Source: Hydrogenophilus sp. (GTDB lineage: Bacteria > Pseudomonadota > Gammaproteobacteria > Burkholderiales > Thiobacillaceae). From it: DNA of 64,000 nucleotides. The stretch covers positions 1-64,000 of the forward strand of contig DYFK01000013.1 in NCBI GenBank assembly GCA_020725265.1. The letters run 5' to 3'. Of the stretch, positions 57,610 to 64,000 are shown one piece after another. The translations under genes were made by a program, and so were the position numbers. The notes beneath the pieces were generated by a model, which did no database searches, had not been told where the DNA came from, and was given only the letters and a program-made list of their open reading frames with translations. Each line of letters begins with the position of its first letter. Position 1 is the stretch's first letter.

Positions 57610-58257
57610 ATGTCCGAAACCAACAACTGCCCCGTCATGCCCCGCCTCAACGAACCGGCCCCCGACTTTGAAGCCAAGACCACGCACGGCGTCAAGAAGC
57701 TCGCCGACTACAAGGGCAAGTGGCTGGTGCTGTTTTCCCACCCCGCCGACTTCACGCCGGTATGCACCACCGAGTTCATGGCCTTCGCCAAGTACTATCC
57801 CGAGTTCCAGAAGCTCAACTGCGAGCTGATCGGCCTGTCCATCGACAGCTACTACGCGCACGTCGCCTGGGTACGCAACATCAAGGAGAAATTCGGCGTC
57901 GACATCCCGTTCCCGATCATCGAGGACCTGTCGATGAAGGTCGCCAAGGACTACGGCATGATCCAGCCCGGCGCCTCGGATACCTCGGCGGTGCGCGCCA
58001 CCTTCATCATCGACCCCAACGGCGTCCTGCGCGCCATGGTCTACTACCCGATGACCAACGGCCGCTCGATTCCCGAGTTCGTCCGCCTGGTCGCGGCATT
58101 GCAGACCTCCGACGCCAACAAGGTCGCCACGCCGGAAGGCTGGCAGCCGGGCGACAAGGTCATCGTGCCGCCGCCACAGGACGTCGATGCCGCCGAAGCG
58201 CGCATGAACGAGGGCCACGAGTGCGTCGACTGGTACTTCTGCAAGAAATCGCTGTGA
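57610..58257 (+). CDS. Peroxiredoxin (1-Cys/Prx6-type)
   Basis: 215-residue thiol peroxidase that reduces H2O2 or organic peroxides. Active-site segment FSHPADFTPVCTTEF carries the peroxidatic Cys; the C-terminal arm ends GHECVDWYFCKKSL, with two more Cys as in the archaeal-type long Prx6 group. The start is the ATG at 57610 with GGAAAC before it; an upstream ATG at 57595 adds five residues. A terminator hairpin follows at 58284. Confidence 0.93.
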   Translation: MSETNNCPVMPRLNEPAPDFEAKTTHGVKKLADYKGKWLVLFSHPADFTPVCTTEFMAFAKYYPEFQKLNCELIGLSIDSYYAHVAWVRNIKEKFGVDIPFPIIEDLSMKVAKDYGMIQPGASDTSAVRATFIIDPNGVLRAMVYYPMTNGRSIPEFVRLVAALQTSDANKVATPEGWQPGDKVIVPPPQDVDAAEARMNEGHECVDWYFCKKSL

Positions 58258-58283
58258 TCCAGCGCCTGTAAACTTCACCATCG

Positions 58284-58307
58284 CCCGCCCCCATCCGGGG
58301 CGGGTTT
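58284..58307 (+). terminator. Terminator-like hairpin after the peroxiredoxin gene
   Basis: CCCGCCCC pairs with GGGGCGGG around CATCC and is followed by TTT, 27 bp after the stop. Confidence 0.6.
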
Positions 58308-58323
58308 CGCCATTGGAGCCCGC

Positions 58324-58839
58324 ATGAACCCCCGACGCCTGTCCACGCCCTTCCTGTCCATCCTGACCCTCTCCGCCACGCTGCTGGCCATGCCGGCCTC
58401 GGCCCAGGCAGCGGCCGAACCCGGCGATGCCCGCGCCATCGTCGTCGAGGACGTCAGCCGCGCGCCGTTCGACGATACCCTGCGCGTGCTCAAGGATCAG
58501 CTCGCGGCCGATGGCTGGAATCTGGTCGCGGAAATCAACCTGGGCCGCAATCTGGCCAAGCGCAACGTCGAGATTCCCGGCGGCCTGGTCATCCTGGAAC
58601 TGACCAGCGGCGGCGACACCATCCCGCTGCTGCGCGACGAATCCACCCGTTACATCTCCGCGCTGATGCCCTGCACCGTTTCCGTCTACGGCACGAGCGA
58701 CGGCCGCGTGATGATCTCGCGCATCAACGCCCACAGCCTGTCGGCGATGCTGGAGCCGCGCGCCGCCGAGGCGATGCGCCGCTCCGCCGCCCGCCTGGAC
58801 GCGAGCGTCGAACGCGCGCTGGCCAGGCTGCCGAAGTAA
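58324..58839 (+). CDS. DUF302 secreted protein A
   Basis: 171-residue protein with signal peptide (to about residue 30, ASAQAAAE) and a DUF302 domain: APFDDTLRVLKDQLAADGWNLVAEINLGRNLAKRNVEIPGGLVILELTSGG, then a SALMPCTVSVYGTSDGRVMISRIN segment. DUF302 proteins occur with sulfur and metal stress genes; function is not established. A second DUF302 protein without signal peptide is at 60468. It lies 14 bp before the SQR-like gene. Confidence 0.8.
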   Translation: MNPRRLSTPFLSILTLSATLLAMPASAQAAAEPGDARAIVVEDVSRAPFDDTLRVLKDQLAADGWNLVAEINLGRNLAKRNVEIPGGLVILELTSGGDTIPLLRDESTRYISALMPCTVSVYGTSDGRVMISRINAHSLSAMLEPRAAEAMRRSAARLDASVERALARLPK

Positions 58840-58853
58840 GCGGGCGGCGTCTC

Positions 58854-59990
58854 ATGTCCACGCCCCGCATCGTCATCCTCGGCGCCGGCTTCGCCGCCCT
58901 CACCGCCGCGCGCGAACTGCGCAAGCGCGCGCCGGCCGCGCGCATCACGCTGGTCGCGCCGAAGGCCGAATTCGTCTATCTGCCCAGCCTGATCTGGATT
59001 CCGTCCGGCCTGCGCCAGGGCAGCGACCTGGTGTTGCCGCTGGACCGCTTCCTGCGCGACCACGACATCGAATTCGTCGCCGGCCGGGTCACCGGCCTGA
59101 ACGACGGCGGCCGGGTGGTGCTGACCGATGGCGGCGAGATCGCCAACGACGCCCTGCTGATCGCCACCGGCGGCCGCTTCATCCGGAAGCTGCCGGGCAT
59201 CGAGCACGCCCTGACCCTGTGCGAGGGCGTCGCCTCGGCGGAAGCCATCCGCGACCGGGTCGACGCCATGCGCTCCGGTCGCATCGCGCTCGGCTTCGGC
59301 GGCAACCCGAACGAACCGTCGGCGATGCGCGGCGGACCGATGTTCGAACTGCTGTTCGGACTGGATACCCACCTGCGCCGGACCGGCCGGCGCGAGCGCA
59401 TCGAACTGACCTTCTTCAACGCCGCCGCCGAGCCGGGCAAGCGTCTGGGCGAGAAGGCGGTATCCGGACTGCTGGCGGAAATGGCGCGCCGACGCATCGA
59501 CACCCACCTCGGCCACAAGCCGATCGGATTTTCCGAGCGCGGCGTCGACACCGAGGGCGGCCACGTCAATGCCGACCTGATCCTGTTCATGCCCGGCCTG
59601 ACCGGGCCCGACTGGGCGCCGGCAGCGGGCCTGCCGCTGTCGCCGGGCGGTTTCTTCCAGGCCGACGAATTCTGCCGGGTGACCGGCGCCGACAAGGTGT
59701 TCGTGGCCGGCGACGCCGGCAGCTTCCCAGGCCCGGACTGGCTGCCCAAACAGGCGCACATGGCCGACCTGCAAGCGCGAGCGGCGGCGGAAAACCTGCT
59801 CGGCGCGCTGGCCGGCCGACCGCCGACCGCGAGGCCGAAGATCGAACTGATCTGCATCGTCGACACCGTCGACCAGGGCATCCTGGTCTACCGCGATCTC
59901 AAGCGTTCCTTCCTGCTGCCGTCCTCGCGCCTGTTCCATTGGGCCAAGCGCTATTTCGAGCGGCATTACCTGCGCGCATTCCGCGCGTGA
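58854..59990 (+). CDS. SQR-like FAD-dependent oxidoreductase
   Basis: 378-residue flavoprotein of the sulfide:quinone oxidoreductase/NADH dehydrogenase fold. N-terminal Rossmann IVILGAGFAALTAAREL, second motif IALGFGGNPNEPSAM, and C-terminal KVFVAGDAGSFPGPDWLPKQAHMADLQA. Candidate functional Cys occur in LTLCEG and in IELICIVDT; the three-Cys pattern of classical SQR is incomplete, so activity is uncertain. No signal peptide. It probably works at the cytoplasmic membrane surface. It is part of the DUF302-SQR-like run. Confidence 0.82.
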   Translation: MSTPRIVILGAGFAALTAARELRKRAPAARITLVAPKAEFVYLPSLIWIPSGLRQGSDLVLPLDRFLRDHDIEFVAGRVTGLNDGGRVVLTDGGEIANDALLIATGGRFIRKLPGIEHALTLCEGVASAEAIRDRVDAMRSGRIALGFGGNPNEPSAMRGGPMFELLFGLDTHLRRTGRRERIELTFFNAAAEPGKRLGEKAVSGLLAEMARRRIDTHLGHKPIGFSERGVDTEGGHVNADLILFMPGLTGPDWAPAAGLPLSPGGFFQADEFCRVTGADKVFVAGDAGSFPGPDWLPKQAHMADLQARAAAENLLGALAGRPPTARPKIELICIVDTVDQGILVYRDLKRSFLLPSSRLFHWAKRYFERHYLRAFRA

Positions 59991-60028
59991 CGGCAGTAAA
60001 ATCAGCAAGTTCTAATATTCCGGACGCC

Positions 60029-60445
60029 ATGAACATCCTCACGCACTACCAGCGCATCGGCGGCGAAACCAAGGTCCGCGAACTGGTCGACCGCTTCTAC
60101 GACCACATGGACGAACTGCCCGAGGTCTGGGACATCCGTAAGCTGCACGCGACCGACCTGTCCGGCTCGCGCCAGAAGCTGTTCGATTTCCTGTCCGGCT
60201 GGATGGGCGGACCGCCGCTCTATACCGACAAGCACGGCCACCCGATGCTGCGCCGTCGTCACCTGCCGTTCCCGATCGGCGACCAGGAACGCGACCAGTG
60301 GTTGCACTGCATGAAGCTGGCGCTGGACGAGGTGGTCACGGACGAGAAACTGAAAACCGAGCTGTGGCTGGCCTTCGTCAAGGTCGCCGACCACATGCGC
60401 AACCAGGCGGCATCCGCCACGCCTCCCCATCCTCATCCCCATTGA
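60029..60445 (+). CDS. Truncated hemoglobin, group II
   Basis: 138-residue protein of the group II (TrHbO) family. The proximal His is in the FPIGDQERDQWLHCMKLAL region, and the distal-site residues lie in LFDFLSGWMGGPPLYTDKHGHPMLRRRHLPF. It binds O2 or NO and may detoxify NO or deliver O2. The C-terminus ends PHPHPH. It lies 38 bp after the SQR-like gene. Confidence 0.9.
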   Translation: MNILTHYQRIGGETKVRELVDRFYDHMDELPEVWDIRKLHATDLSGSRQKLFDFLSGWMGGPPLYTDKHGHPMLRRRHLPFPIGDQERDQWLHCMKLALDEVVTDEKLKTELWLAFVKVADHMRNQAASATPPHPHPH

Positions 60446-60467
60446 TCCACATCGAAAAGGAATTCCC

Positions 60468-60857
60468 ATGTACGCGCACACCGTCGAACTCGATCTGCCC
60501 ATCGACCAGGCCATCGAAAAACTCAAGGCCGTGCTGACCGACGCCAAGATGGGCGTGGTCTCCGAAGTCAATGTCCAGGCGATCATGAAAGCCAAGCTCG
60601 ACCACGACATGCCGCCCTACCGCCTGCTCGGCATCTGCGCCGCCGGCATCGCCAGGCGCGTGCTCGAAGCCGACCGCGACGCCGGCGCGCTGCTGCCGTG
60701 CGGCTGCTGCGCCTACGAAGTCGCGCCCGGCCGCACCCGCTTCGCGCTCCAGGATCCGGCCGGCATCGCCACGCTGTCCGGCAACGCCGACATCGCCGCG
60801 ATCATGGCCGAGGCGCAAACCCACCTAGCCGGCGTGCTCGCCACGCTGCGCGGCTGA
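60468..60857 (+). CDS. DUF302 protein B (cytoplasmic)
   Basis: 129-residue protein matching DUF302 without a signal peptide: YAHTVELDLPIDQAIEKLKAVLTDAKMGVVSEVN and PYRLLGICAAGIARRVLEADRDAGALLPCGCCAYEV. The CGCC segment is a possible metal site. An AAAGGAATTCCC site precedes the ATG. It lies in the same run as the truncated hemoglobin and the rhodanese. Confidence 0.82.
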   Translation: MYAHTVELDLPIDQAIEKLKAVLTDAKMGVVSEVNVQAIMKAKLDHDMPPYRLLGICAAGIARRVLEADRDAGALLPCGCCAYEVAPGRTRFALQDPAGIATLSGNADIAAIMAEAQTHLAGVLATLRG

Positions 60858-60870
60858 AAAGGACGGGGCC

Positions 60871-61482
60871 ATGACCACTTCTCGTCGCCTCTCCCCGTTC
60901 GCTGCGCTGTCCGGCCTGTTTCTGCTGTTCGCGCTGATCGCCGCGCCCGCGCGCGCGGTCGACCCCGCCAGCCTGGCCAAGATCAAGGTGACCAAGCTGG
61001 GGCTCTATCTGGAAGCCAAGGACGTACCCGCCTTCCTCGACCGGCACGGCCGCGACAAGGTGCTGTTCCTCGATCTGCGCACGCCGGAGGAGCAACTGTT
61101 CGTCGGCGTGCCGGACGGCATCGATGGCGCGGTGCCGTTCGGCATCATGCATTACGACAAGTGGGACGACGCCAAGAACACCTATGTGCGCAATCCCAAT
61201 CCGGACTTCCTGTCCCAGTTCGAACTGCGCGCGATGGACAAGGATACCGACAAGGGAGATCCCATCCTGCTCATCTGCCGTTCCGGCGACCGCAGCGCGC
61301 TCGGCGCCGACTTCCTGGCCCGACATGGCTACACCAACGTCTGGTCGGTGGTCGACGGCTTCGAGGGCGACACGGCCAAGGACGGCCCCGGCAAGGGCAA
61401 GCGCGTGGTCAACGGCTGGAAGAACGCCGGCCTGCCCTGGAGCTACCAGTTGGACAAGGCGAAAGCGCACATCGCCAAGTAA
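60871..61482 (+). CDS. Secreted rhodanese-like sulfurtransferase
   Basis: 203-residue periplasmic protein: signal peptide (LSGLFLLFALIAAPARAV) and one rhodanese domain with VLFLDLRTPEEQLFVGVPDGIDGAVPF and the active-site loop CRSGDRSALGADFLARHGY (Cys nucleophile). By family it carries persulfide sulfur. The region 61487-61510 after the stop holds a GC hairpin without T-run. It is plausibly part of a sulfide-handling group. Confidence 0.88.
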   Translation: MTTSRRLSPFAALSGLFLLFALIAAPARAVDPASLAKIKVTKLGLYLEAKDVPAFLDRHGRDKVLFLDLRTPEEQLFVGVPDGIDGAVPFGIMHYDKWDDAKNTYVRNPNPDFLSQFELRAMDKDTDKGDPILLICRSGDRSALGADFLARHGYTNVWSVVDGFEGDTAKDGPGKGKRVVNGWKNAGLPWSYQLDKAKAHIAK

Positions 61483-61535
61483 ACTCACGCCGGCCGGCAT
61501 GGCCGGCCCCCCCACAACCCAAAGGAGACTTCCCG

Positions 61536-62120
61536 ATGAAACCCAACCGACTCGTCCTCGCCCTGCTTCCCGTCGCCCTGCTGGCCGGCTGCGCCAGCGC
61601 CCCGAGCGCCGAGAAACAGGCGGCGATGGCGGACGAGGCCCGCAAGACCGCGGGCGGCCTGATCCAGACCCTGGGCGGCGAACTGAAAGCGGCGATGACC
61701 ACTGGCGGCCCGGCCAACGCGATCGGCGTGTGCAAGGAGAAGGCGCCTCAGATCGCCGCCGAGGCGGCCCAGCGCACCGGCATGAAGATCAAGCGGGTCA
61801 GCCCGAAGAACCGCAATCCCAAGGGCGTGCCCGACGCCTGGGAAACCCAGGCCCTGGCCGATCTGGACAAGCGCCTGGCGGCCGGCGAGAAACCGGAAAC
61901 CCTGGACACCTGGGCGGTGGTCGATGCCGCCGGCGGCAAGGAGTTCCGCTACGCCAAGGCCCTGGTGACCCAGCCGGTATGCACCAACTGCCACGGCCCC
62001 GCGGAAAACCTGTCGCCCGAGGTCAAGGCCAAGCTCGCCGCCGAGTACCCGGACGACAAGGCCATCGGCTACGCGCCCGGCAGCATCCGCGGCGTACTGT
62101 CGATCCGCAAGCCGATGTAA
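61536..62120 (+). CDS. Heme c lipoprotein, DUF3365 (Tll0287-like)
   Basis: 194-residue lipoprotein (lipobox LLAGCAS; acylated Cys near residue 19). The mature domain has PANAIGVCKEKAPQIAAE, RVSPKNRNPKGVPDAWE and a c-type heme site CTNCH near the C-terminus, then the family end GSIRGVLSIRKPM. Tll0287-like proteins are PAS-like heme proteins that often sense gas or redox state. An AAAGGAGACTTCCC site fixes the start. A GC hairpin at 62129-62149 follows. Confidence 0.85.
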   Translation: MKPNRLVLALLPVALLAGCASAPSAEKQAAMADEARKTAGGLIQTLGGELKAAMTTGGPANAIGVCKEKAPQIAAEAAQRTGMKIKRVSPKNRNPKGVPDAWETQALADLDKRLAAGEKPETLDTWAVVDAAGGKEFRYAKALVTQPVCTNCHGPAENLSPEVKAKLAAEYPDDKAIGYAPGSIRGVLSIRKPM

Positions 62121-62191
62121 CCGGTTCGCCCGCGCGCCACGCGCGCGGGTCCGACCCGCCCGTCCGACACCATAACAACCCACCCGCTCCC

Positions 62192-63163
62192 ATGACCGAA
62201 ACCGCCGCCACCGAGCAGCCCAGACTGCGCCATTTTCCCGTCGCCTTTTTCGCCATGGTCATGGGCCTGACCGGTCTGACCCTGGCCTGGCGCAAGGCGG
62301 AGACCCTGCTCGATCTGCCGGTGGCCGCCAGCCCGGCGTTGCTGATGCTGTCGACCGGGCTGTTCGCGCTGCTGGCGGCGGTGTACGTGGCCAAGCTGAT
62401 CCGCTTTGGCGCCGCCGCGCGCCAGGAATGGCTGCACCCGATCAAGATGAATTTCGTTCCGGCGGTGAGCATCTCGCTGATCCTGCTGGCGATCGCCTGG
62501 CATCCGGTCAGCGCGCCCTACTCCCGGCTGCTCTGGCTGGCCGGCACCGCGCTGCATCTGGTGCTGACGCTGCACGCGGTCAGCCACTGGATGCAGCACG
62601 GCAAGCTGGAAATCGTCCATCTCAACCCGGCCTGGTTCATCCCGGTGGTGGGCAACATCCTGGTGCCCATCGTCGGCGTCCACCACGCGCCGATCGAGAT
62701 TTCGTGGTTCTTCTTCAGCATCGGCCTGATGTTCTGGCCGGTCCTGCTGACCATCGTGTTCTACCGGGTGGTGTTCCACGGCAGCCTGCCGGAGCGCCTG
62801 GTGCCGACCCTGTTCATCCTGATCGCGCCACCGGCGGTCGGCTTCATCGCCTACCTGAGCCTGACCGGCGCGGTCGACGCATTCGCCCACGTGCTCTACC
62901 ACGCCGCGCTGTTTTTCACCCTGCTGCTGTTCGCCCAGGCGCGCCGCTTCCTGGGCCTGCGCTTCTTCCTGTCGTGGTGGGCCTATTCGTTCCCGCTCGC
63001 CGCCATCACCCTGGCCAGCCTGGCCATGTTCCAGGAAACCGGCGCGGTGTTCTTCCTGCGCCTGTCCGGCATCCTGCTCGGCATCGCCAGCGTGGTCATC
63101 GCCGGCCTGCTGGCGCGCACCGCGCTGGCCGCCTGGCGCGGCCAGATCTGCGTGGCGGACTGA
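62192..63163 (+). CDS. TDT/SLAC1-family membrane transporter
   Basis: 323-residue protein with ten hydrophobic helices and family features (FPVAFFAMVMGLTGLTLAWRKAE at the start, FIPVVGNILVPIVGVHH in the middle, SLAMFQETGAVFFL late). Relatives export sulfite (Ssu1), transport C4-dicarboxylates, or pass tellurite or anions. Sulfite export would fit the surrounding sulfur genes (inference). Two GC hairpins (63166-63190) separate it from the convergent homocysteine methyltransferase gene. Confidence 0.85.
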   Translation: MTETAATEQPRLRHFPVAFFAMVMGLTGLTLAWRKAETLLDLPVAASPALLMLSTGLFALLAAVYVAKLIRFGAAARQEWLHPIKMNFVPAVSISLILLAIAWHPVSAPYSRLLWLAGTALHLVLTLHAVSHWMQHGKLEIVHLNPAWFIPVVGNILVPIVGVHHAPIEISWFFFSIGLMFWPVLLTIVFYRVVFHGSLPERLVPTLFILIAPPAVGFIAYLSLTGAVDAFAHVLYHAALFFTLLLFAQARRFLGLRFFLSWWAYSFPLAAITLASLAMFQETGAVFFLRLSGILLGIASVVIAGLLARTALAAWRGQICVAD

Positions 63164-63201
63164 GCGGCCGGTTCCGGGGGAAACCGGCCCCTGGCCGGCA
63201 T

Positions 63202-64000
63202 TCAGGCGGCGCGCGGCATCAGGCTGTCCCGGATCGCGGCGACATGACGGTGGTCGGTGCCGCAACAACCACCCACCACCGCCAGACCGGGCAGAAAGCC
63301 GGCCAGCGTCCGGTAGTCGCGGGCCAGTTCGCCGGGATCGCCCATGTCCAGTTCGGTGGCTTCGTCCAACTCGGCATGACTGCGCCGGGAGGCGTTGGCG
63401 CGCACGCCGCGCACCCGCCGCCGCCAGCTCGCCGACTCGTCCAGGCGATGCGCGAAATGACTGGGATGGGCGCAGTTGATCATGTAATAGGCCGGGTAGC
63501 CGGCGCTGGCGTCGTCGCAGGCATCGATGGCCTCGCCCAGCGTCATTCCGGACGGCAACCGGCCGTCGGTTTCCAGCGTGAACGACACGGCGACCGGCAT
63601 GTCGGCATCGGCCGCGGCCCGGGTGACGCCGATCGCCTCCTCGACATAGTTCATCGTGAACACCGCGACCATGTCGGCGGCGGTGTCGGCGAAGGTGTCG
63701 ATCTGCGCGGCGTGGTAGGCGCGCGCCCGCGCGGCGGTCATGCGCGCGTCGGCGCGGTAACCGTCGCCACGCGGCCCCAGGTTGCCGCTGATGACGATCG
63801 GACTGGCCGGCGTTTCCAAGCGCGCGCGCAGGTCGGCAAGTTCCGCTACCGCGCGCGCGTTGACCGCCGCCAGCCGGGCGGCGTCGTAACCCAAGCGGGC
63901 GCCCCAGTCCGGATTGGCGCGCCAGGTCGGGGTTTCCAGCACGATGCCGGTTTCCGCCTCCAGCGCCAGCGCGATGTGCTCGGCGTAATAGCGGCGCAGG
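63202..64000 (-). CDS. Homocysteine S-methyltransferase family protein (5' end outside window)
   Basis: The 3' part is present; the frame remains open to the right edge (residues before LETPTW). The zinc-binding Cys pair sits in LAVVGGCCGTDHRHV, with another Cys in INCAHPSHF. ISGNLGPRGDGY and SFTLETDGRLPSG match the methyltransferase barrel of the MHT/BHMT family. By family it moves a methyl group to homocysteine, or acts on a related thiol substrate. The missing start prevents full assessment. Confidence 0.85.
   Translation of the reverse strand, partial: LRRYYAEHIALALEAETGIVLETPTWRANPDWGARLGYDAARLAAVNARAVAELADLRARLETPASPIVISGNLGPRGDGYRADARMTAARARAYHAAQIDTFADTAADMVAVFTMNYVEEAIGVTRAAADADMPVAVSFTLETDGRLPSGMTLGEAIDACDDASAGYPAYYMINCAHPSHFAHRLDESASWRRRVRGVRANASRRSHAELDEATELDMGDPGELARDYRTLAGFLPGLAVVGGCCGTDHRHVAAIRDSLMPRAA

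Noticed and set aside
59219-60445. Truncated hemoglobin frame extended upstream to 59219
   Set aside because: The added part is an out-of-frame reading of the SQR-like gene. The globin starts at the ATG at 60029.

Overview
The window is a GC-rich bacterial chromosome segment. Gene content and order point to a betaproteobacterial, sulfur-oxidizing chemolithotroph of the Thiobacillaceae/Rhodocyclales kind (inference). The support is bamE-dapB divergent from fur, nadK-recN divergent from hrcA-hemH, an EarP/EF-P arginine-rhamnosylation pair, the methylcitrate cycle in the order prpE-B-C-D, and three separate flavocytochrome c sulfide dehydrogenase (Fcc) loci. No rRNA, tRNA, transposase or integrase was recognised.

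Layout. 1-5.6 kb (minus): a c-di-GMP GGDEF/EAL protein cut by the left edge, a porin, a small PBP-like protein, dapB and bamE, linked by ATGA overlaps. 5.7-11 kb: fur, recN, nadK, hrcA, hemH. 11.1-12.8 kb: the first Fcc pair, with an FNR-type box upstream. 12.9-15.2 kb: two zinc-ribbon membrane proteins. 15.2-22.7 kb (minus): SH3, M48 peptidase, CHASE2 adenylate cyclase and a probable cAMP phosphodiesterase in one tight run, then a pyruvate-kinase-like protein and a GGDEF protein. 22.9-24.5 kb: an AEC transporter and a secreted protein. 24.5-30.3 kb: the prp operon, with palindromes in its gaps. 30.5-34.5 kb: a VapBC-type toxin-antitoxin pair with a clear operator, a mostly non-coding stretch with CRISPR-repeat-like orphans, a protein with an internal duplication, a small conserved protein and a beta-carbonic anhydrase. 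34.5-45.4 kb: housekeeping and signalling genes (MscS-like repeat protein, two histidine phosphatases, earP-efp, TPM proteins, an HD-GYP protein, a Rieske/TrpD-like pair, a CDF transporter).

45.6-63.2 kb is the respiratory and sulfur core. The second Fcc locus (fccA-fccB-diheme cytochrome) converges on a B12/radical-SAM gene that is coupled to a sigma-54 activator gene. Divergent from the activator, behind a well-formed -24/-12 promoter and a perfect 14-bp palindrome, lies a five-gene operon: a cytochrome-bd-superfamily-like subunit I with a C-terminal c-type heme site, a second polytopic subunit, a third fccA, a third fccB that lacks the FAD-linking cysteine, and a diheme cytochrome whose signal peptide contains a palindromic repeat. 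A NifX/NafY-like protein and a DUF2141 protein are coupled behind it. Then follow a peroxiredoxin, two DUF302 proteins, an SQR-like flavoprotein, a truncated hemoglobin, a periplasmic rhodanese, a heme lipoprotein and a TDT transporter, a plausible sulfide/NO/redox-stress group. The right edge cuts a homocysteine S-methyltransferase family gene.

The most interesting candidate is 49.9-56.6 kb: an activator-controlled module that could connect sulfide oxidation directly to an oxidase-like membrane complex. Its base usage looks different from the neighbouring DNA.
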